The notes under the pieces were generated by a model. It had not been told where the DNA came from. It ran no database searches and saw nothing but the letters and a program-made list of their open reading frames with translations. The position numbers were made by a program, and so were the translations under genes. A DNA stretch of 34,685 nt from an uncultured Clostridia bacterium (lineage in GTDB: Bacteria; Bacillota; Clostridia; TANB77; CAG-508). Positions 19,228-28,085 of this stretch are shown here, in pieces (position 1 is the first letter of the stretch; each line of letters starts with the position of its first letter). The DNA is taken from NCBI GenBank assembly GCA_944393465.1, contig CALYAG010000016.1, positions 1 to 34,685 on the forward strand. Direction: 5' to 3'.

Positions 19228-20392
19228 AACTATAATAACAGCCATAGGCAATAAAAAATTAAATGATAGGTTGGTAAAGGAAAATTATAATGTACTTTGC
19301 ACAGACATACAGTACAAAGAGGGAGTACTAGAATTTTTAGAAGCAAATTCAAATGTAGACTATATTATTTTAAACGAAGACATAGATGGTAATATATCTT
19401 TAGAAGATTTAATAGCAGAAATCAAAAAAATAAATAAAAATACAAGAATAATATTTACATCAAATAAAAGTTATGATGAAGAAAAATTAATTAATATATT
19501 AAAGAATAAAAATATTTATAATAATAAAACAATTAATGAAAAACAAAATAAAAATGCAATAGAAAATAAATATCATTCAAAAAATAATGAAAATATATTT
19601 AGTCAAAAAACTCTTCCAATTAATAATTTATTTAACTTTAATAAAGTAATAAAGAAAAATCAAAAAGATATTATAGCGGTTTTAGGTCCAAATGGAATAG
19701 GAAAAAGTGTATTTTCTATATTATTTGCAAAAACAATGGAAAGTAAAAAATGTTTAATTATAGACTTTGATGTATTAAATAAAAGCCTTCATACAATTAT
19801 GGGTGTAAAAAATTACGAAGAAAAAATAAAAAGAAAAATAAAAAATAATGACCTAATAAAAAATAAAGATATTTTACCAAAATTTATAATACACACAAAT
19901 TTAAAAATAGATTTGCTACCTGCAATGAATATAATACTCGATCCAAATTATAAACTAAGTGATAAAAAAATGAAAAATATTATTGATGAACTAAAACAAA
20001 ATTATGACCTAATAATAATAGACACATCATCAGAAACATTTTTAGATTACACAAAAGAACTAGTAAACTGTGCAAATAAAGCAATATTTATTTCAGGTGC
20101 AAACATACTAGAAGTAAGAAAATCAGAAAGACTTTTAGAAATATACAACCAAGACTGGAATATAGACAATAGAAAAATAAATATTGTATTTAATAAATGT
20201 ACGGACAAATCTTTAGACGACACCATTTTAAGAGAAATATTTAATAAATATAATATTTTAGGAAAAATACAGCTAAGTGATTACTATGATTTTGTAATAA
20301 ATAAAAAAATGACAGAACAATCAAAATTACAAAAAGAAATAAAAGATATAAAAAAACAAATTATAAAGGAGAAATATTATGGAGTTAGCTAA
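19223..20392 (+). CDS. CpaE/MinD-like ATPase with probable ATT start codon
   Basis: A 389-residue protein of the SIMIBI class resembling CpaE/TadZ and MinD. The first half is receiver-like (KTIITAIGNKKLNDRL, then DIQYKEGVLEFL and IIFTS), a low-complexity Asn/Lys linker follows (about 95-125), and the ATPase half has P-loop GPNGIGKSVFS (about 155-165), LIIDFDVLNKSLHTI and YDLIIIDTSSET. The conserved-looking N-terminus requires starting at ATT 19223: GGAGGT (19210-19215) sits 7 nt upstream, and ATT overlaps the virB4 stop as ATTAA. The first ATG/GTG/TTG in frame is a TTG at 19271 with no ribosome site. Its role is probably positioning or assembly of the secretion machine. Confidence 0.8.
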   Translation: MKTIITAIGNKKLNDRLVKENYNVLCTDIQYKEGVLEFLEANSNVDYIILNEDIDGNISLEDLIAEIKKINKNTRIIFTSNKSYDEEKLINILKNKNIYNNKTINEKQNKNAIENKYHSKNNENIFSQKTLPINNLFNFNKVIKKNQKDIIAVLGPNGIGKSVFSILFAKTMESKKCLIIDFDVLNKSLHTIMGVKNYEEKIKRKIKNNDLIKNKDILPKFIIHTNLKIDLLPAMNIILDPNYKLSDKKMKNIIDELKQNYDLIIIDTSSETFLDYTKELVNCANKAIFISGANILEVRKSERLLEIYNQDWNIDNRKINIVFNKCTDKSLDDTILREIFNKYNILGKIQLSDYYDFVINKKMTEQSKLQKEIKDIKKQIIKEKYYGVS

Positions 20393-21101
20393 TAATTTAG
20401 AAAATAATTTATTAACATCTTCAGATGTAACTTTAGACGAACAAAAAGGCTTTTTAGACACAACACTTGGCAAAGTAATAAATACAGGCTTAGACACAGG
20501 AATTAGATTTTTATTACCAGACTTAATAGAAGAACAAGTAATAGATATAAAAGACGCATTATTAAATAATGGATTTAAAGCAGGAGTAGAAGAAGCCATA
20601 TCATCTGCAGTCGACTTTGGAAAAAGTGTAGTAGGAATATTTACTGGCAAATTTGAAAGCGTAACCCAAGCAGAAAACGCAGTAAAAAGTGGAGGAATAA
20701 TAGATGGCATATCAGACGCACTAGATTATGCACTAAACTTCTGCTCTAAATTTGGCAAAATACCAAGTGCCATATGCTCAGTAATAAAAGGCGGCAAAGA
20801 CGCAATACTAGATACCATAAGCAACAACATAGAAGATGAATTTAAAAATCAAGTATCATCAGTAGAAAAAATAAACAAATATGCAGAAAACTGGAAAGAC
20901 TGCTATAATAACCAAGATTTTGAAGGCATGGAAAAAGCATATAACAAATTAGAAAAAGAATTAGACAAAACACTTCCACTAGAAAATACCATAAAAGAAG
21001 CAAGAAACATAGAGAACATACATATTCTAATAAAAAACAAAGGAGGAGACTTTAATCTAAGCCAAGAAGAACTAGAATTGGCACAAAAATTGGTGGTGTG
21101 A
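20379..21101 (+). CDS. Conserved-looking protein of unknown function in the secretion operon
   Basis: I do not recognise this 240-residue protein. AAGGAG precedes the ATG and it overlaps the CpaE-like gene by 14 nt, so it is in the operon. It is acidic, mostly helical, with two related-looking amphipathic stretches (LGKVINTGLDTGIRFLLPDL, about 30-50, and GIIDGISDALDYALNF, about 107-122), glycine-spaced segments (SSAVDFGKSVVGIFTGKF), and a Glu/Lys-rich C-terminal coiled-coil-like part. No signal peptide and no clear membrane span. It may be a substrate, chaperone or structural partner of the adjacent VirB4 system; that is inference from position only. Confidence 0.7.
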   Translation: MELANNLENNLLTSSDVTLDEQKGFLDTTLGKVINTGLDTGIRFLLPDLIEEQVIDIKDALLNNGFKAGVEEAISSAVDFGKSVVGIFTGKFESVTQAENAVKSGGIIDGISDALDYALNFCSKFGKIPSAICSVIKGGKDAILDTISNNIEDEFKNQVSSVEKINKYAENWKDCYNNQDFEGMEKAYNKLEKELDKTLPLENTIKEARNIENIHILIKNKGGDFNLSQEELELAQKLVV

Positions 21102-21240
21102 ATTGTGTCAATTTGGACGGTTCTAATTGACAATCACATACACATAAAAATGTGAACACTTTAAGTGAATAATTAAAATATAAATGCATAAAATATAATA
21201 TATTTATTATATTTTTGTGTGACCGTCCCATTTGACAATA
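21102..21240. repeat. REP-like palindromic unit (degenerate)
   Basis: GTGTCAATTTGGACGGTTC (from 21104) and the inverted GTGACCGTCCCATTTGACAAT (in part: GACCGTCCCATTTGACAA, near 21222-21239) flank an AT-rich core. It shares the GGGACGGTC core with units at 21563 and 25639. Confidence 0.45.
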
Positions 21241-21274
21241 TTTAAAATTTTATTAAAAAAATTTCAAATAGCGA

Positions 21275-21303
21275 TTGACAAATATAGAAAATAAATGTAT
21301 AAA
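21275..21303 (+). promoter_or_regulatory. Promoter of the (AG)13 short transcript
   Basis: TTGACA (21275-21280) and TATAAA (21298-21303), 17 bp apart. Confidence 0.65.
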
Positions 21304-21350
21304 AAGAATATAAGGTAAGCAAAAAAACGAGAAAGAAGGATAAAATCAAT

Positions 21351-21425
21351 ATGAGAAACGCTGGAAGCCTTGCGGCTGTAGAGAGAGAGAGAGAGAGAGA
21401 GAGAGTATACTTTTACTCAACGTAA
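21351..21425 (+). CDS. Short ORF with an (AG)13 tract, possibly phase-variable
   Basis: An ATG preceded by GAAGGA about 10 nt upstream opens a 24-residue ORF, MRNAGSLAAVERERERERVY then FYST. The 26-bp tract 21380-21405 is AG repeated 13 times. Loss of one unit or gain of two would shift into a frame open to 21511, giving about 50 residues ending SVISSTGNFVNGTILEHRIQ then AMCFRRT. Promoter (21275), ribosome site and terminator (21486-21538) frame it as its own transcript. Product function unknown; whether the peptide or slippage matters is not shown. Confidence 0.4.
   Translation: MRNAGSLAAVERERERERVYFYST
21380..21405 (+). repeat. (AG)13 dinucleotide microsatellite
   Basis: Thirteen perfect AG units inside a short ORF, the kind of tract prone to slipped-strand mispairing. 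It stands out in GC content from its surroundings. Confidence 0.95.
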
Positions 21426-21485
21426 AATCTGTCATCTCGAGCACAGGTAATTTTGTAAATGGAACAATATTAGAACATAGAATAC

Positions 21486-21538
21486 AAGCTATGTGTTTTA
21501 GACGAACATAAAATTCGTTTAAAATATGTAGCTTTTTT
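21486..21538 (+). terminator. Terminator of the (AG)13 transcript
   Basis: AAGCTA (21486-21491) pairs with TAGCTT (21529-21534), with an inner stem TTTTAGACGAA / TTCGTTTAAAA, followed by a T run. Confidence 0.6.
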
Positions 21539-21562
21539 GTGTATGGATTGAAATTTTCTGAC

Positions 21563-21615
21563 GGGGGACGTGTCTTAAATTGAAAATTTTTAATTTTCAA
21601 TTTAAGACCGTCCCC
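21563..21615. repeat. REP-like long palindrome with GGGGGACG ends
   Basis: Arms 21563-21588 and 21592-21615 are inverted and match except for one extra T in the left arm. The ends are GGGGGACG and CGTCCCCC and the inner part is AT-rich. The GGGGACGGTC-type ends recur in three other hairpins between gyrB and dnaI. Confidence 0.75.
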
Positions 21616-21689
21616 CAGAGGAAAATTAATAAAAATAAAATAAAAATGAAAAGCTTAAGAAAAAAAAGTGCGAAGGAAGAAAATAGTTT

Positions 21690-22908
21690 ATGAAAAAACT
21701 AAGTAAAAAGCAAAAGCTAATAGGATTTATAGCCATATTGATAGTTGCAGTAATAATAGCAATAGTTATAACCACAAGCATAGTAAGAAATAACGGTCAA
21801 GTTGCAAACGAAGGATATGCAGCAACAAGTTCAAATGCAGGTTCAAGCCTAATATCTAATTACATTTTAAATGGAATAACAATAGGTGGAATAACAGGAA
21901 AAATGGATGTGCTAAACACATCAGATGCTACTGCTACAGCAGAGGAGATTTCATGGGGAAAAACAGCATATGTGGACGGAGAGAAGATTACAGGAACATA
22001 TGTACCATCAAATAATTATACATTTACAGATTCATATGGAAATGAGGTAAAAGTACCACGGAGGATTTGGAGTAGTAAACCCAGAAGATAATGTTACAGA
22101 TGGAATAATAATAGAGGACGTAAATGCAGGAGATTCAGATACAAAAGGAAGCCAATTCGTATGGATACCAGTTGGAGACGTTATAACAGATAGTAGTGGA
22201 AGTAAAACAACAATAACGCTAGGAAGATATTCTTTTAATAGTGACGGAAGTACTACTACAGTATCAAGTTCATATACAGAAGATACAGCTGAAAGTCATA
22301 ATTCAAGTTATGGAAATGTTATTGCAAAAGACATAAATGATTTTATAAACAAGGCTAATTCAAGCGGAGGATATTATATAGGACGATACGAAGCAGGAGA
22401 TGCGACTGCAACAAGCACAGCAAGAACAAGTAGTTCAAGTGATACTAATTCACTAGTAAGTAAAGCAGGGGTATACCCATATAATTATATAACACAACCA
22501 CAAGCATCAAGTTTATGCCAAGGAATGTATAGTAGTAGTAATTTTGAAAGTGATTTAATAAATAGTTATGCATGGGATACGGCAATAGTGTTCATACAAG
22601 AATTTAGTGGAGATACAAATTATTCACAGCAAAGAGGAAGAAATACAGCCAGAGCAGTTCAAAAATGTGGAGAAAGTATATTGGATTACAATTTAGATGA
22701 AGGAGATGTAGCTCAAGACATTAGATGTAATATCTATGATATGGCGGGAAATACCAGAGAATGGAGTACCGAGACGTCCAACACCAACAGTCCTTGCGTA
22801 TATCGTGGAGGCTACTACTACAATACCAGCGCGTACACGAGCATTCGTATCTTCATCAGTATGGCCAGCAACGACAACGTTTCAGCTCGTTCTATTTTAT
22901 ACTTGTAA
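21690..22908 (+). CDS. Membrane-anchored FGE/C-type-lectin-fold protein with DGR-like variable end (frame broken)
   Basis: With one inserted C removed at 22059 (CCACGG to CCAGG) the frame is continuous and gives 405 residues. As given, the first part stops at 22091. The N-terminus has a signal anchor (about residues 11-31) after KKLSKKQK, then a segment with GKTAYVDGEKITGTYVP, then a formylglycine-generating-enzyme/SUMF-type domain (KGSQFVWIPVGD, GGYYIGRYEAGD, AYPYNYI-like VYPYNYITQPQA, YDMAGNTREWSTE, YRGGYYYNTSAY) ending in VSARSILYL. Such domains are typical targets of diversity-generating retroelements, and codons 22801-22881 end in C in 16 of 27 cases, unlike the AT-rich rest. Probably an exported surface-displayed ligand-binding protein. 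Confidence 0.75.
22801..22905 (+). other. Candidate DGR variable region
   Basis: The last codons are dominated by TAC, AGC, ATC, TTC, AAC and GAC, the set expected when adenines of AAC-type codons in a template repeat are randomised. The conserved 3' end (GTTTCAGCTCGTTCT) would be the initiation site for mutagenic homing. A short hairpin CGCT-TGTC-AGCG (22916-22927) lies just past the stop codon, as seen in some DGR targets. No reverse transcriptase or template repeat is in the window. Confidence 0.55.
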
Positions 22909-22986
22909 TACTGAACGCTTGTCAGCGATAAACTTATGAAGCTAGTTGCCTTGGTAACGGAAGAAAATTAGAGATAAGGACCTGTT

Positions 22987-23042
22987 AATGGGGACACTCC
23001 TTTTGGACACTTAGGTCGTGTCAAAAAGGGGCTGTCCCCAAT
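22987..23042. repeat. REP-like imperfect palindrome
   Basis: AATGGGGACACTCCTTTT...GGACAC is inverted as GTGTCAAAAAGGGGCTGTCC ending in CCAATT. It belongs to the same GGGGAC-ended set as the other units around gyrA. Confidence 0.6.
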
Positions 23043-23096
23043 TGACATCCCGATTGAAATTTAGCTCAAAAAGTTCTAAAAATCTCCATTTTTTCC

Positions 23097-23125
23097 TTGC
23101 AAAATAACTCTCATTTTAGTATAAT
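23097..23125 (+). promoter_or_regulatory. gyrA promoter
   Basis: TTGCAA (23097-23102) and a perfect TATAAT (23120-23125), 17 bp apart, about 35 bp before the gyrA ATG. gyrA thus has its own promoter after the insertion. Confidence 0.7.
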
Positions 23126-23160
23126 AAATACAGCAAAAATAGCAGAAAAGAGGTAAACAA

Positions 23161-25629
23161 ATGGACAAAAAAGAAGAACCAGAATTCAACGAAGGCAAAA
23201 TTATTGAACGTGACATCGAGTCAGAAATGAGGACCGCCTACATAGACTATGCAATGAGCGTTATAGTACAAAGAGCTCTTCCAGATGTTAGAGATGGTTT
23301 AAAACCAGTTCACAGAAGAATACTATATACAATGTATGAAGATGGTTTAACAGCAGACAAGCCATACAGAAAATCTGCTACAACCGTCGGTGACGTTTTA
23401 GGTAGATACCATCCACATGGAGACTCTTCAGTTTATGATGCAATGGTTAGAATGGCGCAAGACTTTTCACTTAGATACCCACTAATTGATGGCCATGGAA
23501 ACTTTGGCTCAATTGATGGTGATGGAGCTGCTGCTTACCGTTACACAGAAGCTAGAATGTCAAAAATAGCAGAAACAATGCTTACAGATATTGAAAAAGA
23601 TACAGTAGACTTTATGCCAAACTTTGATGGTATAAGACAAGAACCTACAGTACTTCCAACAAGGCTTCCAGCGCTTTTAGTTAATGGCTCATCAGGTATA
23701 GCTGTTGGTATGGCTACAAATATACCACCACACAATTTAACAGAAATATTAAATGCCATTATTAAAATAATTGAATCTGACGAAGATTTGCCAGATGAAG
23801 AATTATTTAAAATAGTAAAAGGGCCAGATTTCCCAACTGGTGGTTTAATTCTTGGTAGAGAAGGCATTAAACAAGCTTATTCTACTGGTAGAGGAAAAAT
23901 AACTTTAAGAGCAGAAGCTGAAATAGAGGAAATGAGTGGTAACAAACAAAGAATAATTGTTACATCACTTCCATATCAAGTAAACAAAGCTAAATTAATT
24001 GTAGATATTAGCCAATTAGTTAGAGATAAAAAGATTGAGGGAATCTCAGAAGTTAGAGATGAATCTGACAGAGAAGAAAAAGTTAGAGTTGTTATTGAGC
24101 TTAAGAGAGACGCAAATGCAAAAGTTATCTTAAATCAATTATACAAATACACTCAAATGCAAGATTCTTTTGGCATTATAATGCTTGCTTTAGTTAACAA
24201 CGAACCAAAAATTCTTACATTAAGACAATGCTTAGACTACTTTATAGAACACAGAAAAACAGTTGTTTTAAGAAGAACAAAGTTTGACTTAGACAAGGCT
24301 TTAGCTAGAGCTCACATCTTAGAAGGCTTAAGAATAGCAATAGACAACATTGACGAAGTAATCAAAATAATTCGTGAATCTTATGATGATGCAAAAGAAA
24401 GATTAATGGAACGTTTTGGTTTAGATGACATTCAAGCACAAGCTATACTAGATATGAGATTAAGAACTCTTCAAGGTTTGCAAAGAGAAAAAATAGAAGA
24501 AGAGTATGAGCAATTAATGAAGTTAATAGCACATTTAAGAGAAATATTAGCAAGTGAAAAACTTGTTTATGACATTATAAAAGAAGAGTGCTTAGAGCTA
24601 AAAGAAAAATATGGTGATGAAAGACTTACAAAAATAGTTGCAGCAGAAGGTGAATTCAACGAAGAAGACCTAATCACTGAAGAAAATTCTATAATTGCCC
24701 TAACACACTTTGGATACATAAAGAGAATGCCACAAGATACATACAAGAGCCAAAGAAGAGGCGGAAAAGGCATTACAGGAATGACAACAAGGGAAGATGA
24801 CTTTGTAAAACAAATATTCAAAGCTTCAACACATGATATAATTTTATTCTTTAGCAATAAAGGTAAATTATATAGATTAAGAGGATTTGAAATACCAGAG
24901 GCAGGAAGAACTGCAAAAGGAACAGCAATAGTTAACTTACTTGCACTAGAGGCAGGAGAAAAAATTACAGCTGTTATTCCAATTAAGAACTTTGAAGATG
25001 GTAAATTCTTACTTATGGCTACAAAAACTGGTATGATAAAGAAAACACCACTTAAAGAATATGACTCAGCTAGAAAAACAGGATTACTTGCAATTAACCT
25101 AAAAGAAGATGACGAACTAATAGATGTAAGACTAACAGACGGCGAAGACAATGTAGTATTAGTAACTCAAAAAGGTATGTGCATCACATTTAGCGAAAAA
25201 GATGTAAGACCTGTTGGTAGAACAGCACAAGGTGTTATAGGAATTAGACTAGACAAAGATGATGTAGTTGTAGGAATGGAATCTATAGTTTCAAATAAAA
25301 ATGAAACACTACTTGCAATAACAGAAAACGGTTTTGGAAAGAGAACAGAACTTGATGAATATAGAGTACAAACTAGAGGTGGAAAAGGTGTAATAACATA
25401 CAAAATAACCTCTAAAACAGGAAATATAGTTGGAATCAGAATTGCAAACGAAGATGAAGATGTAATGATGATAACAGACACAGGTACAGTAATAAGAATA
25501 AAAGCAAAAGAAATAAGTGTACTTGGAAGAAATACTCAAGGTGTTACTCTAATGAGAACAAACGACGGTGGCAAAGTCGTAAGCATCGAAACAATAGAAG
25601 AAGATCCAGAAGGATTGGATGAAAAATAA
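23161..25629 (+). CDS. gyrA: DNA gyrase subunit A
   Basis: GyrA cuts and rejoins DNA in gyrase. The 822-residue product has the winged-helix domain with catalytic tyrosine in [10 protein letters not shown], the quinolone-region [19 protein letters not shown], the tower and coiled-coil ([19 protein letters not shown]), and the C-terminal beta-pinwheel with the GyrA box QRRGGKG near residue 530 and repeated blade motifs (e.g. [33 protein letters not shown]). Position 82-84 in the quinolone region reads GDSSVYD, the sensitive-type serine. AGAGGT precedes the ATG. Confidence 0.97.
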   Translation: MDKKEEPEFNEGKIIERDIESEMRTAYIDYAMSVIVQRALPDVRDGLKPVHRRILYTMYEDGLTADKPYRKSATTVGDVLGRYHPHGDSSVYDAMVRMAQDFSLRYPLIDGHGNFGSIDGDGAAAYRYTEARMSKIAETMLTDIEKDTVDFMPNFDGIRQEPTVLPTRLPALLVNGSSGIAVGMATNIPPHNLTEILNAIIKIIESDEDLPDEELFKIVKGPDFPTGGLILGREGIKQAYSTGRGKITLRAEAEIEEMSGNKQRIIVTSLPYQVNKAKLIVDISQLVRDKKIEGISEVRDESDREEKVRVVIELKRDANAKVILNQLYKYTQMQDSFGIIMLALVNNEPKILTLRQCLDYFIEHRKTVVLRRTKFDLDKALARAHILEGLRIAIDNIDEVIKIIRESYDDAKERLMERFGLDDIQAQAILDMRLRTLQGLQREKIEEEYEQLMKLIAHLREILASEKLVYDIIKEECLELKEKYGDERLTKIVAAEGEFNEEDLITEENSIIALTHFGYIKRMPQDTYKSQRRGGKGITGMTTREDDFVKQIFKASTHDIILFFSNKGKLYRLRGFEIPEAGRTAKGTAIVNLLALEAGEKITAVIPIKNFEDGKFLLMATKTGMIKKTPLKEYDSARKTGLLAINLKEDDELIDVRLTDGEDNVVLVTQKGMCITFSEKDVRPVGRTAQGVIGIRLDKDDVVVGMESIVSNKNETLLAITENGFGKRTELDEYRVQTRGGKGVITYKITSKTGNIVGIRIANEDEDVMMITDTGTVIRIKAKEISVLGRNTQGVTLMRTNDGGKVVSIETIEEDPEGLDEK

Positions 25630-25638
25630 AAGTTTCAA

Positions 25639-25704
25639 TTTTTTCAGTTGGGGACGGTCCTAAATCGAAAATTTTCGAAAAAGGACCGTCCCCAACTGAA
25701 AAAA
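25639..25704. repeat. REP-like palindrome with perfect 23-bp arms
   Basis: Arms 25639-25661 and 25682-25704 are perfect inverted repeats with core GTTGGGGACGGTCCT. It lies right after gyrA and may help end its transcript. Confidence 0.85.
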
Positions 25705-25710
25705 ATACTA

Positions 25711-25746
25711 AAAGAAAATGGCTAGTGTGTAGCCATTTTCTTTTTT
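25711..25746. terminator. Terminator shared by gyrA and dnaI
   Basis: AAAGAAAATGGCTA (25711-25724) pairs with TAGCCATTTTCTTT (25730-25743), followed by T on the plus strand and preceded by A-rich sequence. The last codons and the stop of dnaI lie inside the hairpin. Confidence 0.7.
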
Positions 25747-26730
25747 ATACGTATGTCATCTCCAAAAAAGTAACAAGCTTCATAATTACCAATTATTCTA
25801 GATAAAATTCTTTCATCATAATTATTATATAGTTCTTGCAAAGATAAGTTGGTTGAGATAATTGTCTTTGTTATGGTGTTGTTTTGATTTAATAACCTAG
25901 AATTTATTATATTAAATAGTTCTGTAATTTTTAAATTGTTTTTTGTTTCTGTTCCTAAGTCATCAATAATAAGTAAATCTACAGAATTTATTGTTGCAAC
26001 TATATTATTATTTGTTTTACCAAATTTGTAATCTATTATATTATCTAGCATAAGTGGAGCTGTTTGATAAAGCACAGTTTTACCTTTTTTTATCATTTCA
26101 TTTGCTATGCAAGAAGATAAAAAAGTTTTTCCTAGACCTGAATTTCCGCAGAAAAGTAGATTATTTTCATTTGGGTCATCAAAATTTTCAATGAATTTAT
26201 CACATATTTTTCTTATTTTTTGTATGTTTTCTCTTGGAGATAATTTTGATTTATACTTTTCTTCATCAGGTTTATCTGAGTAATAATTTATATTAAACTT
26301 GGAAAAATTTTGATTTTCTAAATCATAAATATTTGAATTATTATATTGTATATTGTATAATTTTTGCTTTATGCAAGGGCAAAGTGTAACGCCATTTTCT
26401 GTTTGAATATATCCTGTATCTTTGCAATTAGGACATTCAAAATGTGGTTCTAAGTCTTTTTCTGTTTTTCCATATTTACCTAAAAGCTCAACTTTTTGCT
26501 TTTTTAAGTTACTCAATTCACTTTTTAGTTTTTGTGGAGCTTTGGGGTCTTTTTGTGTTAAAACAGATTTTATAGCATAAATTGAAACAGAATTTATGTC
26601 ATTATCTATTTTTTCTAGACCGAGGTATTTCTGAATACATTTCTATTTTTTTTGCTTCTGCATCAGATATTGCTCTAGAACGTTTTTGGTCATATTCAAC
26701 TAGCAAGGTTTGCAAATTTTTTGCGTTCAA
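25722..26730 (-). CDS. dnaI: Primosomal helicase loader DnaI/DnaC (frame broken by one base)
   Basis: An AAA+ protein that loads the replicative helicase. It has a zinc-binding CPNCKDTGYI ... CPC motif (the DnaI N-terminal zinc site), Walker A FCGNSGLGKTFLSSCIANEM, and Walker B DLLIIDDLGTE. The uninterrupted part starts at 26516, but coding extends back to a TTG at 26730 with GGAGGTG upstream. One extra base at 26622 (minus-strand CCTCGGT instead of CCTGGT) breaks the frame after YSEI. Removing it gives 335 residues. The ribosome site overlaps the dnaD stop, so the two are coupled. Confidence 0.88.
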
Positions 26731-26743
26731 ATTTTATCACCTC

Positions 26744-27700
26744 CTATATGTTTGAGTAAAAATTATTCAAATCAGTATATTGTCTTTGTGAAAAGTTAGC
26801 TTTTGTTTCTTTAGTTTCTTTCTTTTGTACTGGCTTAGCCTTTTGATTTTCCAAAAGTTTATTAATCTCATCAGGAGTTTTCAAACCTCTTTCATGCCAA
26901 TCACTAATCATTTTATCCATATATTCAAAGCTATAGGTAGACTTACCAGCCATTTTCTTTAAAGCGATGTCTATAATGTCCATTCCATAGCCATATGTAA
27001 TATTCCATTTTTCAACATAAGCTTCCTCGTAAATGTTAAGAGCTCTATTAAGTCTAAGTTTTTTACGAATACTATTTTCAAGAGTTTTTACTTTTGCCTC
27101 TTTTTCAAAATATGAGTCCAAATCTGCAAAAGTTTTAATTTTATTTTTATACCAAGCTTCTGCAACTGTAGCAACATAACTTCTATGCAAAGCAGACTTG
27201 TTAAAACAATATCTAAATAAAGCAATCATAACCTCTTCATCAAAAGCGTATTTTTTAAACCATAAATCAATATCTCCATACCAAGAAGGAGACATTACGC
27301 CTTGGAAAAATTCATTATTTATAGTGTCAATTGCTTTAGCTCTATACTTGTTTTCTGCAACTTTAGCTAAATCTGTTGACGAAATAGTTATTTTAGGTTT
27401 ATATAATTTGTTTAATTCTATTTCTTGTAAATTAGCTACAATAAAGCCTTGATTTTTACGTATAAGTAAGCCTTCATCTTCCCAATACTTTACAGCATCC
27501 TGTATTGTTTTTAAAGGTAATTCTAGCTTTTTAGATAAATCATTTATTTTTACTTCTTTATTGTATTTTGATAAGAAATACAAATACAAATAGACCTTTA
27601 CAAAATCTCCACTTGCCTGAGATAAATACTCAGTAAAAAACACATCTGGAATTGATGTAATTGAAAATATAAGAGATGAATCATTTTGCTCTAACTTCAT
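26744..27700 (-). CDS. dnaD: Replication initiation protein DnaD
   Basis: DnaD/DnaB-type proteins act with DnaA and DnaI in loading the helicase at the origin in Firmicutes. The 318-residue product has a winged-helix N-terminal domain (about 20-95: DFVKVYLYLYFLSKYNKE, PLKTIQDAVKYWEDEGLL) and a DnaB_2/DnaD-like C-terminal domain with YGMDIIDIALKKMAGKS ... FEYMDKMISDWHERGLKT. The start ATG 27700 is preceded by AGGAGGT; the frame opens earlier at 27715 inside that site. It is followed by dnaI and preceded by the prgI-like gene by 50 bp. Confidence 0.88.
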   Translation of the reverse strand: MKLEQNDSSLIFSITSIPDVFFTEYLSQASGDFVKVYLYLYFLSKYNKEVKINDLSKKLELPLKTIQDAVKYWEDEGLLIRKNQGFIVANLQEIELNKLYKPKITISSTDLAKVAENKYRAKAIDTINNEFFQGVMSPSWYGDIDLWFKKYAFDEEVMIALFRYCFNKSALHRSYVATVAEAWYKNKIKTFADLDSYFEKEAKVKTLENSIRKKLRLNRALNIYEEAYVEKWNITYGYGMDIIDIALKKMAGKSTYSFEYMDKMISDWHERGLKTPDEINKLLENQKAKPVQKKETKETKANFSQRQYTDLNNFYSNI

Positions 27701-27750
27701 ATTTACCTCCTGCATTTTTTAAGTAAATTCTATGTCGAATTATATCATTT

Positions 27751-28029
27751 TTATTTATATAAGTAAACCTTCGGCTTAAAAAAATATTTTAACATATACC
27801 AAAAAAAGTATAATATATTTTCATGGTTAAAATCTATTACACTAAGCAAAAACACAGGTAAATACAAAAATATAATTACAATTATTTTTGCAGTAAGATT
27901 TGTTATTAAAAGTTTGCAAATAAACCAAATTATTAAAAAATAAATAACATTGAAAATTGCAGTAGGGTAGTCAATTATGCCCAGTATTTTATTTTTAAAA
28001 TTAAAATTTTGTGGAAAGATGAATTTCAT
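27751..28029 (-). CDS. PrgI family membrane protein
   Basis: A 92-residue protein with two membrane segments (about 24-44 and 47-65) ending in MLKYFFKPKVYLYK. The KPKVYLY ending after a tyrosine/phenylalanine-rich helix is the hallmark of the PrgI family, small inner-membrane subunits encoded next to VirB4 and VirB6 in Gram-positive conjugation systems (VirB3-like). GAAAGGA precedes the ATG. Confidence 0.85.
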   Translation of the reverse strand: MKFIFPQNFNFKNKILGIIDYPTAIFNVIYFLIIWFICKLLITNLTAKIIVIIFLYLPVFLLSVIDFNHENILYFFWYMLKYFFKPKVYLYK

Positions 28030-28085
28030 TTGGTAATCCTTTCAAAAAATATAAATCTAATTGGAAAAGAATTGTGTTTTTGGGC

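Noticed and set aside
16853..21101. Complete ICE or plasmid insertion between gyrB and gyrA
   Set aside because: No integrase, relaxase, replication protein or flanking direct repeats are visible, and both gyrase genes have their own promoters and intact ends.
21346..21600. 84-residue minus-strand ORF with Leu-Ser repeats
   Set aside because: It is the reverse reading of the (AG)13 tract and terminator, without a ribosome site.
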